Shown here in pieces: positions 37,715 to 50,617 of a stretch of DNA of 64,000 bases. Below the pieces are notes generated by a model, which was not told the origin of the DNA, searched no databases, and saw only the letters and a program-made list of their open reading frames with translations. The translations under genes and the position numbers were made by a program. Position 1 is the first letter of the stretch, and the number at the start of each line of letters is the position of its first letter. The DNA comes from Pseudoscleropodium purum (taxonomy: Eukaryota > Streptophyta > Bryopsida > Hypnales > Brachytheciaceae), in assembly GCA_963969395.1 (NCBI GenBank), contig OZ017796.1, positions 12,836,501 through 12,900,500 of the forward strand, written 5' to 3'.

Positions 37715-39512
37715 ATGGCATCACTTGTATCAATTTCCCGTCCCAAGCAACCGCAACTCGTTCTGACATTTGTTAGTCTACCCCCACAAACGAGCCGATT
37801 TAGGCCAAATTCGAAGAATCATCTTGCATTTGGTTACAACTTCGCCACCAGAGGATTCGGTATGGACAGTCTAGCTCTTGGCAGTACCTCTCGAAGACTT
37901 AAAGTGGTGGACTCTCGGAGGCATCTAAATGTGAGTGCACCGTGAAGGCCTTCTCTTTAATTACTGAAATTCTAATCTTGTTCATGATTCATGAGCTGTT
38001 GTCCCTCGATTGGAAGATCATTCGAATCCATGTAGATTCAAATGTTTGCATAATTGTGAGATTGATATTCATTTGATGCACGGTTTCGCATGGATGGCTT
38101 ATCAATGGAATTGGCTATGGAGTGCAGGCGATCATTTGTAGAGCAGCTCAAGATAAATATGGTCAATGTAAGTGTAGTGAGGACGCTGTCATGGCAATTA
38201 TGAAGGACGCAATCCAACACTGTCTGAACAAGGAGGTGAGCTAAACTGTACAATTAATTCACGTTTTTGTACTTTTCCAATCTGAATGGAGTCTTTGACA
38301 AACATTCCTCAGTTCAAGCCTTCAAGGAACCGACTTGGATTCTTAGGAGTTCTACGTTAGTGATAAGAGTTTGCTGCCCCTCCCTATTATAATATCATCT
38401 TGTCACATGTTCATTCCCTGAACCTGTTCAATAGTATCGTGAGTCATATTACGAGGCACTTCTTATTTTATGAAGGTTTAGATTGTCGTGGAGAGCATCA
38501 GAATAGGATTAGAATCGGCCAAACTAATTTTCAAGGGTGTGCCGTATGGACTATAGATTATATGATGGATGCATTTAATTTCCTCCCCACTGAGAGATGA
38601 ATGTTTGTTTTGGAATGCAATTTGCAGTGTGATACGACGCGACACAAGGTGCTGGACCAGATGGGGCAGGGATTGGCGGCCCTTTGCCGTGTTTCGGTGG
38701 GAGTGGCAGCAGAATCAAACGCAGCACCGATTCCGATTCCTGTTCCTATTCAACTCTCAAGCATCCAGGACGAAGACCTGGAGCGTGTTCGGAGAATGCT
38801 CCAGTTAACGTCGTTGCCGTTCAATAACGCTTACGACGAAGACCTCCAGACGCTCATGAAATTACTTCAGGTAGAAAATATTCTTAATTTTCATATGGCA
38901 TTCTTTTGTATTCACAGCTGAAGGGAAAACTCTGGTCCCTTTCTGCGTCCAGCATGAAAGAAGAGTTTGTTCGCTTCAGGGAGCCTCACACCAAAGTCCA
39001 CAGGGACAATATAGAAATTACATTCCCTGTTTTCAAAGAGGGCCGCTTGAACCTACGCTTTCGAAGCTCTCCAATTACATTAAACTGGATATTCCCTGAT
39101 GCATTATTTTACTTTTGCAGACTGGCAACGGAGAGGAAATGAGGAGGACGTTGAGTGGAAGTGAACTGGCCCAAATCTGTGAGCGTCTTGGCTCCGACTT
39201 GGTTCAATGCTTGGGTCCATTGATTATGTGTTTTCCTGAGGTTCGTTAAACTCCACACCACCACTGAAAATGGTACTCTTGAACATCGTTTGATGATTTC
39301 TCTTTAATTCCCTCTCTGATGCTGACAAGCATATTCTATAACGATTTTTTTTTTTTTTTTTTTTTTTCCTTTATTTTGCTTTTCTAACATTAGCTGTACC
39401 GCTGATCATGCAGCTTCCTCTGTGGGCCAAGCACCGTGCCCTGTTACTCCCTGCCGAAGTGGCAGGAAAGATGGCTTTCAGCTTGCTCACGGGTCCAAAT
39501 GTCCGACTGTGA
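37715..39512 (+). CDS. Probable plastid-targeted protein of unknown function (five coding exons)
   Basis: I do not recognise this family. Coding exons are 37715-37930, 38128-38235, 38628-38870, 39121-39240 and 39414-39512. They are 216, 108, 243, 120 and 99 nt long, so every intron is phase 0 and the sum encodes 261 aa plus stop. All introns are GT-AG. The first 75 or so residues are rich in S, R, T and P and poor in acidic residues. The stretch then reads AIICRAAQDKYG, with ICRA/A resembling a chloroplast transit-peptide cleavage site. The mature part is mostly helical in appearance and soluble, with LDQMGQGLAALCRVSVGVAA, a PIPIPVPI linker, ELAQICERLGSDLVQCLGPL and a C-terminus rich in L and A. 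It has no obvious membrane helix or catalytic motif. An upstream TATA box and 5'UTR intron support a real transcript. An extra exon inside 38871-39120 is possible but would not keep the frame. Confidence 0.75.
39345..39367 (+). repeat. 23-base T homopolymer in the last intron
   Basis: An unbroken T run lies inside the last intron (39241-39413) of the plastid-protein gene, about 45 bp upstream of the acceptor CATGCAG. It may extend the polypyrimidine tract. Length is prone to assembly error. Confidence 0.9.
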
Positions 39513-42500
39513 GGAGAGAGTGCAGTTAGCAGATCAAGTCCAAAGGAATTCTTCAACCATTGATTAGTGAATCAACCATTTTTCATAATTTGGGGGTAGC
39601 TGTAGATAGAAGAAGCAAAGCTTCAGAGACCCCCCTTTCAAATGTGTACGTACATATACACAGTAGTAGTGGCGATGCTCAATGCAGAATCTCTGCTTTC
39701 AAAGAGTTTCTAAGAGTTGCTGTTTCTATTGGATCAAAATTGGAATGATAAAGAAATAAAGAATATTTTATAATTTCCATTCAATTGAAGAGGACACCGA
39801 AAGATTGACTACTTTCTGAAATCTTGAAAGCAAGAGAAAACACCACACTCCATTGAGTACTGTTACGAGCAAAATGCATTTGATTCGCACTTTCTCGTAT
39901 GCATGTTCTGGTGTTAGAATCTCGATTACCAGTTTGGAAATAACCAATTTGAAGCTTCCCGTTGCTGCGTGCCAACCCATAATAAGCTTAAACTTCAACC
40001 AAACTTCTCCAAAGGATTTTTAAGCATTTGAATACAACCTTCACAACATTCTCTTGCCCTTGTAAGCCTTCACCTTGTACAGTGCGAATCCGAACCAGCA
40101 TCGCATTCTGCCATGACTCATTCCAAATAGGCTGAAATTCTAAAGTTGAATATTATCAAGCGTTCTTCTACTCCAATACACCATTTAGCTTTGAAAGGCA
40201 CCTGCGCGGGCACCTGCATCGCACTTCCAAGCAGGTGTATGTTCACTAGAACCGAGCACATCCTCAAACGGTCACACCAAATTTAAGCAACTTGCTGTTC
40301 TATATATCAAACAGTCTAGTACACTAGAAATTCATGTCAACAGACTGGTGGGTGAGTGACTTGGTAGCGTTCGGTGCTGGACGCGGTTGTACAGAGAAGC
40401 TTGATGTAATTGCCATCGGGCAATGATGGAATTGATTAACATCGAACACATCGACAAGTAGTTGTTGATGTATTTTTTTCCTTGGTTCACTGGAGATGCT
40501 CTTGGTAATGGCAAGATATGCAAGACAATATTCAAATTCTGGTTAAAAATTTCATGGAATAGGGGATGTCTTCCATTGCAATTAGCAAAATTGTTACCAA
40601 ATTGGGCAAAATCGAGGGCTCAATGTTTTCTTTCTTCAATGTTCTATCCACCTTACAGAATTTTCAGAGCGTAATTATGATATCACCTTCTTCTACGAAT
40701 CAGCAGTGACACCCTAACCAGAATAATGGATTCGAATTCTTTGGCCTCGACCCTCAGATTTGGGTTGATTCAGGTTAGGCCAGGAGCTAAGTTCGGCAGA
40801 TCTCTATGATGCTGTCCTTTGTTCAAGATAAACAGATGATCTAGCTAATTTCGGTCTCTCTGTTTGTAAGCCTTTCCAGTTTGATCGAGAGAGTTTGTTT
40901 GATGGAGTAAGAATCTCGTTTTCTTAGTTTTTGGAGAAACGTGTTCGAAGAATCAGTTACAGTGCCCTCAACTCATGTCAGTTGTGAATTGTAAGGATGG
41001 ATTAGACGGAGAGTCTGTGACAGAGAGAGAGAGGGCAGGGTTTCTTTTACCAAGTTTCTTGATTAACTTTCCTGTTTTGATTATTTCTAGGACCCAATTT
41101 CTTATTAAAGAGTTCTCAATGTCCGTATGTGGTTCCTGCAGACTGAGAAGTCCTTGAAGACATCGAATGTATATCTCAGGTACTTCAAATTCTTAGCTCA
41201 AACTTTCTCAGAATTTTTCCTCATTTGTTGTTGTGGATGCTCATTGTGATTAGGTTGGGGATTAGGTTTAACGTACTCGGATTACGCTCACTTTGAGATG
41301 AAACTGTAATTGAGTTTCAAGTGCTCTGGATGTTCGATGTTTACAGCACCAAGTTATCGGATAAGGGAAAGTGAAAACTCATTTCCTGGAAAGGCTGGAA
41401 CACGTTTCTGAACGAATGTAAGTTTGGGATTCATGAACCCAAGGGAAGCTATTGAAGGTATTATCGTTTTGAATTTTTATATAAAATATAACAGTTTTTA
41501 GGAGGAGAGCCATGCAACCTTTTCAGCTCGTTGAACCTATTCAAAGTACAAAAGCCCTCGTCATTTGTAACTTCAAAGTAATTGATTCCTGTGTTTGTGT
41601 GTGAAATCTTCAAATCTTCGAATTAGGGGACGGGTGCAACAGAAACCCTAATTTCTCATTCTAAGAATAGAAAGCTCATTTAGGAAGCTACTGTAGTAGT
41701 TGATTATAGTAACATTCAAAATATCTTTTGCTGTTCAAAAACTTTAGGGCATGATTTTCTCTTTCTATGGGTACGTTTTGGTTACCCTGTTTAAAACTTT
41801 CTAGGCGATTTATTTCAACTCCTATATCCTAGGTAAGGAAGTAGAAGAATTGAGTCTTTTAGTCAGTTATGGGGTCTAGTTTTCCTGATCAAGTGCAGAA
41901 TCTTTTCAGATCATGGATCTGAAGTCTCACTGGAAATCTTGTTTGTGAGTAGTGCCGTATTCAAAAGCGACATGCTTTTGAAGCTGAAACGGTAGAGTTT
42001 GGTACACAACGTTTTACAGCTACGAGCACATGGTCTTCAGCATTGCATTTGAGTAACTGCAGCTGAAGGAAATCTGACTGAGTCTTTTATTGCAGATATA
42101 AGAAGAGGCACTCGAACCTGTCATCCACGTACACCCGCTTTCCGTGTGAAGGAAGATGACAAGGTTTTCTCTTTGCTTTTTAAAATACAGAAAGAAGTAA
42201 CCTACCGCTGTCCTCTTTCTTGTAAATTATCATGCCGATTTAGATCCAATAGAAACAGAAACTCTTTGGAAGTAGAGATCCTGCAATCAGCGTTGTCACT
42301 ACCACTAAATACACATAATTTGAAGGGACATCTCCGAAATTTCGCTTCCTCTGTATCTCGTCCAAGCAGTGTTAAACCAATGTGTCTAGTATAGAAAATC
42401 CTTGCAAACGTTCTTCCTATCAATTCGTCAGAGAAGGGATTGGAATTGCTCTTGGTCAACACCTGCCAGGCAAAGTATCCAGTATCCTTATGTTCATATT

Positions 42501-44400
42501 CTTTAATCTCCGAATATTGACTGCCTCTTCAGACATCAACGACGCAATTGGAATTAGAATCTGGATAGATTGCTGTGATTTGCTATTAATTTCCTATCTG
42601 TGTTTTAGATTATTGATAGATTTTGCGTAGATACTTCGTCATTACTTGACAATCTCTGCATCTCTCAATTGTGAAACAACATGCTCATCGATTCATGTTC
42701 CGGTCGATTTCTGCTACCTCGTTGTTTGCTAGCGTAATTCTGGTTTACAGGAGGCTCAAACTTGGTGCCAATTATTTGGGGAACTGAATAGAAATCAGGG
42801 ATCATTCTTAAAAAGTTCTCTTCTAATGCTGCAATAAACGAACCCATCCAGATTGCACTATGTGCAAAAATCCACGATCTCTGTAAGTGCCAACATTTTG
42901 AGCTTTTTGATTAATCTAGTTGTCAATAAATTCAAAGTGCGCAAACTCTGAGTTTGAAGGAGATGTTGTACAGTTGGATTCATTACCGGCTCTTGAAATA
43001 ATCACGAGTGACGTTTGCTTTTTTCTCGTCATTTCCAATAGCAAAACCAATCCTCGCCATTTGTAGGATTTAGTCCACTGGGTGAGTTGTGCAAATCATA
43101 TTCCTGCCTTACTCCTCCGAGCTTGTTTCTCTAATCACACATGTGTTGAGTCTAGGATTTGTTTGAGAAATTTGTACTCTATTTGAGACTAGTGTTGCCG
43201 TTCACAAGGTATTGTCAAATGACATGCAGCTTCAATGGGGCATTCATTGTCTAATCCGAAAATGCTCACTAATTTCTGAACTCTTGACTGAGTACGGCCC
43301 AAGCTCATCAATCGATTACTGGGAGCTCTGCTGATGTTCTCTGAATCGTTTTTCATATTTCGAAGTCATATCCGGGACAGGTCTTTCAAAACTTATCCGA
43401 AATATTATTTTCGGCTTGGCTACCTTCTGATATATGTGAGGAACTTCACAACAAAGCCAGGAATTGTTTGGGATATGTTGGGGTGCAAATCTATCCCCCC
43501 GCCGGGATTCATAAAATCCCAAGTTTTTGAAACTAAGACAATTTCAATGCTAAGAACTTTTGTTCAGTTGCTTATTCATATGCTTTTGAGTGTGGTTATC
43601 TTACTTGCAAGGTTTTTCTACTTGTAGGTTCATCTGCAGAAAGATCTCTCGTTACCCCCGAAAGGAGTGGGACATTCTTCAGGTATAACTTGTCAAAAAC
43701 TATCATTTTTTAGAAAATTCAACCCAATGAATTTGAACTACATTACTATGAGAATATGTGGAAATTTTTTCAGAAACTTTGACCACATGGATCAAAAGAT
43801 TATTAATAGTGTTTGAAGTTAGAAGAATCTTTTTTTAGCCTTACTGGATGAGGTCAATTGACTTTGAATCCTCCTAGAGTGAGATTCTTATTCTTCACAT
43901 GGATTTTTTTGATAGTTCCATCCTATATTATATTAGTTCCATATCCACCCAATTTGAGAGGTTCAGGAGGAATTTTTCATATACTCTATGAAGCTACACA
44001 ACTTGCTAAAGAAATTTTGAGCAACATATCTTTTGATTTGAACATCCAATTGGAAAAAAATTATATTCCCATCAAAGGAATACATATCCACATCTTGTCT
44101 CAAAATTTTAGAAAGAACCATTCAAAATTAACTTTATAGTAACCTACCTAAATTTTCAATTGATTGTTCGACGCCCCTTTCGTCCTTTAGAGGTTTATAC
44201 TAAGTTTCATTTAAATATAGGCAAAATCTATCTTTTTCTTTTCTTTTAATGAGAAGAGCTTGCCACGATTTCATTCTAAATTTTCTTTGTAGCCCATGCC
44301 CAAATGAAATAAGATTCTTATGAAGGCATGTAACATAAATGTTAGTTGTGTAAACTTTTTAAAGTCAATTGTGGGATCTTAAGTGAACATTTACGCCAAT
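39513..44400. other. Moderate-GC intergenic DNA downstream of the plastid-protein gene
   Basis: Less AT-rich than the left half and free of the dispersed repeat, but no exon chain with coherent coding could be assembled. It could hold a long 3'UTR, a non-coding RNA or decayed genes. Confidence 0.4.
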
Positions 44401-47400
44401 CCTTTAGGGTTTTTTCTCTACGATTCTGACAAAAATTCGCCAATTTTTTGGGAGCTGCCCTCCCTTTGGGGCAGATTCTCTCTCCCCGCACCTGAGTGAG
44501 GCGGTGAGTCTTCTGCAGCTTCGGCAGAATCTTTGTGTCGGAAGCCATAGATTCCATTGGGTCCCCAGTCCCGTGGTGTCGTGTATCCACTTCCGCCGAT
44601 GAGAAAAAAGAAGGGTCCGACTGCATTCACCGCTACAGTACAATAAAATCGCAAAAGCTCGCAGGAATCAAGCCCCAAACTTCTATCGACTCTTCTTTTT
44701 GCACATGGCTTGTCTTTTCTCTTGTATGTCTCTTTTTCAGACCATCATGCAGAAACGAAGATCTTTATGCAGAAGTCGTGGAGTTTCAAGTGGCAACTGA
44801 ATTTTTTTATTGTTAGTTTGGGCCCCGAGAGTCATTACAATAAGGTCACAAACGGGTACAATAACTTAAGACCAGTAAACTGATATCGTAATCGAGATTC
44901 CAGAGTAGGGTGCAATTGCTGCCACGCCACAGATCCCACAGTGGTAGCAATTTTCCATTGCGTGGGCAATGGAATCATTGTAAGAATCCATTGACCCATT
45001 TCCAGAATACAACTGTGGAATTTCTCTGCTCAGTTAAGTATGGAGATATGAAAGCAGTGAAATTCTACAGTTTTACAATGGAATGGGGTCCATGAACATT
45101 TGGGATTTCTCTCGTGAATGTCACTGATGCGAAGATCGTTCTTAACACACCACAGAATCCAGCGCTACAGTAGTCTCCCCTGGACTAACGGTTGCCAGAG
45201 AATTTGAGCCTCCATGGCTCCTTGAATTGAACCATGCCTCCGTGAATTGTGTTTCCCGCCATGCTCAGTGACCCAAAGAGGGTTACAACTTACATGTATG
45301 GATTCCTTCGATGCATAGTCAACAGCGGGAGCTGTAACTGAGACTGAAGAATCGCAATCCTTGCAGTGAGATTGGTAGGTTTCCTGCCAAACCGTAGGTC
45401 CCCTGCCACTTGAAAGTGGCTGTCAAAAAACTCCTTCCTGCCTGTGCGCCGCATGTTCAGGCATTTTAACTCAAGTCGAATTTGGGACTCCCTGCCAGCA
45501 GGCGCAGGAAGTGTAAACAGGCTAAGTGACTCCAAAGGTCTCACAGTCACAGGAGAGAAAAAAATAAAATCTACCTGTCGTACCTACCCGACTGATTTTC
45601 TGGAATGCATGACAGACTTGAGAGAGCCAAAAACGGCAGGAAGAAGCTCCTGAATTGGACATGACACTCACTGGACACCAAGGGCAGGGTCACTACTCTC
45701 CATTTTTATTTGGGACACAATGTTCAAAACAGTTCATTCCAAACACGAAAAAAAGTAGAACAAACCAATGTTCACTGCCCAGGGTCCAGAGAGGCAGAGA
45801 CGCTGCACTGTCATCTCTACTCAAGTATGCTTTGCATTTGGACCCAGACGAACATTCATAAAAGACAATAGGGGGGGCCGTAGCCTGTTGCCGACGAAAG
45901 CAAGAATGATGCGAAAAGCAGGCTCCCACCCGGCCTTTTCTTTGCTGAGTGGAAAAAGAAAAGCCAAAAAATTAAAGGGATACTACAGTACCTTCATATT
46001 TTGGGAAAAGGAAAAGAAAGGTCGGGTCCCACTACGTCACTGATGACCCAGTTGGTAGTACTGTGGATGAAAGAAAAAGGACTGCCAGCGACGGACGGAG
46101 GACTAGAGGAGTGACAGCAGTGAGATTCTCGTATCACCAGGTTCGATTTCCTCCGTCACCAGTCTCCGCGTCCCAGTCTCCGTTCATACTACATACCATG
46201 GATTTGCGTTCCAGGAGCCTTCAAGCCGTTAATGCACATGTGACAAGCCTTCGAGAGCCCTAACTCAACAACTTCGTCCTTTGAGATTATCCCCCAGCTC
46301 TGCCTTTGACTTGCTGCCTGAGCTTCATGTTGATAGTTTGACTGTTTCGTACGTTATTCACGATCGTACCAATATTTGATGACCATTTAGAAGTGAGATT
46401 TTTTAGCACGATCTAAGCATGGTTCCTTGTGTTACATTGCCTTCATTTTCGTTGGGTTTTATTGGCAATTGGAAGAGAAATATATTTCAGATTCTTGTAC
46501 CATGTATTCTTTGGACAGTGCATGATTGAACAGTAAATTTTGAGAGTGCAAATTACAAGTGTATAATATCCAAAATCAATCCTTGGTTTTCAGGTTTTCA
46601 AAGGTGTATATTTTAAGCAAGAATGTATCTAGGTTGGGTTTAGTATAAGGGTCGGAATTTCGTGTACTTACATACTTCCCTTAAAAAATCTCACTCTAAA
46701 AGTTCTTGTGCCCACAATGGTCATCAAATATTGGTTATGGAATAACAGCATCTCGGTGATAACATGGTTCACCGATCTTCATAAAGGTCTAATTTCAGGC
46801 CACAAACCAGGACTGGTATAGATTATAGATTTTCGTTTCAGACCGCGCGGCCTGAACTGCGCCAAAGTAATGGAATATCGCCAATTTAACGAAATTGATG
46901 TTTCTAAATTGGCACGATTCTGAGTGCCGAGACTTGTGTGAGTCGTCTACACAAAGCTCAAAAAACTGGGCATGGGATAGATTTTCGTTTCAGGCTACAC
47001 ACCGTGAAAAGTGCCGAAGGCATGAATTTTCCGCCAATTTAATAAAGTTGAGGTCAGCGAATTGTTTGTATGATCAAGTGAAAGAATTTTGAATTTTGAT
47101 AGTTGCAGGTAAATCCAGATGAGCAATAGCATACCGGTATCAAAGATAAGTCCAGTGCATATTGGTGCTGTATATGCAAAGAATACAGACAGGTTAGAAT
47201 GATCAATCTCAAAGAACTTGGACCACGCTCTGACCAGATGGGCTCTTTGGAGATTCAACATTGTCGTGTGAGCTCCTTAACGAGGATTGAATCACACCGT
47301 AGACGGACCGGCCCTCTGGTGATAAAACGTTAGTCGATGCGTGAATATTTTTGAACTAGAATCTCACTTAAACTTGGAAGTTAAAAATTTAGACGATTCT

Positions 47401-48143
47401 TTACAGAATCCAGATTTCCTGGGGCGTCACCGCAGACTTGGGACGCATTACGAAGGACGATGAAGATATGGAACGGACGAATATGCATTCTGGCCACAAT
47501 AAAAGTCCAATTGATAAGGCCATAAATGTTTTACAACGAAAGAGGCAATACCACACATGCAACAATTATTTGGGAAAAGCAATTGAAATGCCCCTTTTTT
47601 AATTTTTTCTTTACACAAACGAGAGGAATTAAGTGAATTTCCCTTCACTCCACTTCCACCCACATACATGACAACTAAACATAACCTTCTCCTCCACCAC
47701 TGTCAGAAATACACAAGAAGTGAAGGGGCCAAAGAATCGATACCCTAGAATAACACTCCGGATGTTACTAGTGTTGGATTTGTGTCAATGAAATTGAGAG
47801 CCAGTAACACCATTCGTGTCATTCAATGTCAATTTAGAAGGCGTCATTTAGAAGGCGTCTCATTTTCTAAGGCCCTCCTCCTTGTAGTAATATCAAACCT
47901 GGTTAACTAGATGACCCGCCCTCACAACCAAAACACTTAAATTACTAGACTTGAGCATCGAAAAGACAGCAGCACCAAAGATGTTCGCGTCTGAATGAGT
48001 CGAGCTCGAACAATTTTAACATATCATCGATAGAAACATTTATACATGTCAACCATAGCTTGATTAAAGCCATGAACGTAAATTTAAAGGTTACAGGAGG
48101 TCAGAAAAAAGAAAGAAGAAGAAGACTAGGATGAGCTAGTGAC
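44401..48143. other. Intergenic DNA downstream of NRT2 copy A
   Basis: 44400-46260 is GC-richer with many overlapping short frames but none convincing. 44560-44640 resembles 55840-55950. 46795-47095 holds a local duplication. Confidence 0.4.
46795..47095 (+). repeat. Imperfect direct duplication (two units of about 120 bp)
   Basis: GATTTTCGTTTCAG followed by GCCAATTTAA occurs at about 46826-46895 and again at 46980-47045, with further shared bases. It is non-coding. Confidence 0.5.
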
Positions 48144-50617
48144 TTAGGCAACGGCGCCTTCCTTGATGCCTTGCAAACCGTCAGGCTTGGCCTCTGGAGC
48201 ATTCTTGAAGCCTCGTCCTCGCTCGCCCTTGGAGTTTTCCGCAAACTTCAAGCTGGCGGAATGGAGTCCAGCCTCCTGCTCGGCCTCGTCGTACTCGGAA
48301 GCGTAGTAATCCTCCTCGGACATCTTGGACGATGGGAACAGCATCCCACCCCACTGAGGGAACCAAACCAGTAGTACCAATGCCGTGACCACGACGATCA
48401 TGATGCCCATGTTCACAATGCCGACTTCCGTGTGGTACGACGCCTGCGTGAAGAACACTGTTTGGGTAAGCACCGCGCCCACGTTGCCGCCCGCGCCTGT
48501 GAAACCCGAGATCACTCCCAGCGACCTGCCAATTCAAATGAAACCATCATCAGTGAATGATAAGGTAGTAGTTTAGACACAACACTTCTTTAAGTACTAC
48601 TCCTATGACAGACAGGGCTGAAGAACTACTATCTATCTATACTTAACCTAATACTTGATGAAGATAGGCAACTAAATACCTCGTTGATATGAGTGTTGAA
48701 TTGACAGTACGAGAATTTTTATACGTAATATATTCTGTGTGCAGGACACGAAATGACCATGGACGGTTTCGGATTTCTGATTCTCACCTGCGAGAGACGA
48801 ACGGGATCACTCCGAAAGTGGCGCCGCAAGCGGCCTGCACGAAGAACGAGAACACGATCATTACGCCGATGGCTGGGCCCAACGCTGCTGTCTTGCCCAG
48901 AACGATGCAGAGCACGCCGCCCAGGGTTTGGATGATCCACAAGTTCCATAGCCGTCCGCGCATTCCGAATCGGTGGGCCACCAGGTCGGAGATGATGCCG
49001 CCCAGGGGTCGGGACACGATGTTCATGAAGCCGAAGCTGGACGCGATGATACCCGCGGTGGCCAGATTCAGGTCGAAGCGGTCGTAGAAATACTCGGCAA
49101 TGATGTTGTCGACGGTGAGCTCCACGCCGAAGCAGTAGCCGTACGTGATCATGAAGATCAGCGTTCTATAGTTCGTCACAGCGTTGATGAAAACCTGGGA
49201 TTCAAATTGGTACACACATGTCTGTCAAACACGCATTCATGAACTTCGATCCAAGGAAATAAGATTTGCGAGATTAACTAGGTATTCCAAATACCTGCCC
49301 GTTGGGGGGCATAATTTGGAGCGTCACTGACAAAATTTAGATACGGGACGTGAACTAACCTTTCTGAAGCTGTCCTTTGCTTTCGTCCCTTGCGCTTGCA
49401 ACTCCGAAAAGTTGCCGTCCGGAAGATCTTGTCCGAAGATCAGCACCATCAACCCGATGCTGGTGTGCATCACTCCAGGCAAGAAAAACGCCAGTCGCCA
49501 TGCAGTGAAGGTCGTGGCATGGAAGCTGCTCATAAAAAAGGTTGGACAAACCGGAGTTTAAAATGATGTAAAACAAAACTGGAATTTGTGCATTCTGTGG
49601 CTTCTTGTAGTTGCAGTGATAGGAATTGGTACGAAGATCACTATTACGTTACCTGTCTTTAATCAGTTGGTAAACGAGGGGCATGATCAATTGCGTTGCG
49701 CCACCTCCCAAATTACCCCAACCGGCCGCAATTCCGTTCGCTGTCCCCACGATCTTGCTGTTGAACATGGAACTCATCCAGTACTGACAAGAGACGAATG
49801 TCGCCAACGAGAATCCAATGAAGAACCGAACCGCCGTGAACCCAGCTGAGGATTCCACCGACGCCATGGAGTAGACAGCGGGGGAGATGATCATCACCAG
49901 GAACGCGCACCCATATCGCGGACCGATCAGGTCGCACACCGTTCCCATCAACAGACGGGACAGAATTGATCCTGCCATTTTCAAGCAAAAACCATGTGCA
50001 AGTTTCAGAACTCAATTCAGGCACGTGAAACATGTATGTAAAGGGCGACTAGAGCTTGACAAATTCCACACAGTTTACAGTGTGAAAGGCTTCGCAGTGC
50101 ATAGTTCACGAAATTCAGATCTGAGTTAGAAGCTATGGAAGACGTCGAGTCTTGTTTAACTCCAGGTCGGCAACAGACTGCAGATATTGAATTCTTCAAG
50201 CGACAAGACCACGACGCTGGAATCCTTACCCGAAACCGAGGCGATGGCAGCATGCCCAATATCCTCCTTGTTCAAATTCAAGTTATCCCGAATGACTGGA
50301 ATCAACGGAGGCGCGGCAAACGTCGACAGAAAACACGTGAAGAAAGAGAACCACGACAAATGGAACGTCCGCATGTGCGGCCTGGCGATGCTGTAGATTC
50401 TGATCGTCTTCGCCTTGTGCTCAGAATCCACCGGAAGTGCGAACTTCCTTCCCTTGCAATCCACTGGCGGCGCGTCCGCGTCGGCCAGCTTCGACTTCTC
50501 CGACTGAAATATGGAGAAGGCGTACACGGACTCCTTCCCCGTGACGCCATGCATGGACACTCCGGGATCCCCCTTTGCATTCTTGTCTCCCACCCCCGAC
50601 GCCGACTGGTCCGCCAT
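48144..50617 (-). CDS. NRT2: High-affinity nitrate transporter NRT2, copy A (five exons)
   Basis: Proton-coupled nitrate importer of the NNP branch of the major facilitator superfamily, expected in the plasma membrane. Coding exons read 50617-50230, 49971-49653, 49525-49360, 49194-48788 and 48525-48144. All introns are GT-AG and the exons sum to 1662 nt, giving 553 aa plus stop. The N-terminus carries the plant NRT2 segment SMHGVTGKE and the [19 protein letters not shown] block before the first membrane helices. The MFS loop [15 protein letters not shown] lies at about residues 136-150, and the NNP signature [10 protein letters not shown] at 211-220. SRPLGG in exon 4 holds an arginine that, with R135, may correspond to the nitrate-binding pair of NarK. 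The hydrophilic tail contains [14 protein letters not shown], as in other plant NRT2 tails. The length is slightly above the usual 510-550 aa. The start is the first ATG and is identical in position to copy B. Copy A differs from B by one extra intron and a longer C-terminus. The family call is very secure; the transport role is inferred from homology. Confidence 0.96.
49526..49652 (-). other. Extra intron of NRT2 copy A (absent from copy B)
   Basis: This 127-bp GT-AG intron separates AAAGACAG from CTTCCATGCC in copy A. It begins GTAACG and ends ATGAGCAG after a T-rich stretch. In copy B the same codons (encoding IKDSFHA) run uninterrupted through one 485-nt exon. Keeping the intron as coding sequence would stop the frame, so it must be spliced. 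Confidence 0.93.

Noticed and set aside
38906..39142. Open frame within the fourth coding intron of the plastid gene
   Set aside because: It joins the next exon in the wrong frame and would add a non-multiple of three; best read as intron.
45390..45530. CTTCCTGCCTG...GCAGGAAG inverted words suggesting a MITE
   Set aside because: The arms are short and imperfect, and no target duplication is visible.
46130..46160. GGTTCGATTTCC word resembling a tRNA T-loop
   Set aside because: No matching acceptor stem, D-arm or anticodon arm could be found around it.
48181..48537. 118-codon minus-strand frame inside NRT2 copy A
   Set aside because: It overlaps the last NRT2 exon in another frame. The same shadow appears at copy B, and the true frame carries the conserved protein.
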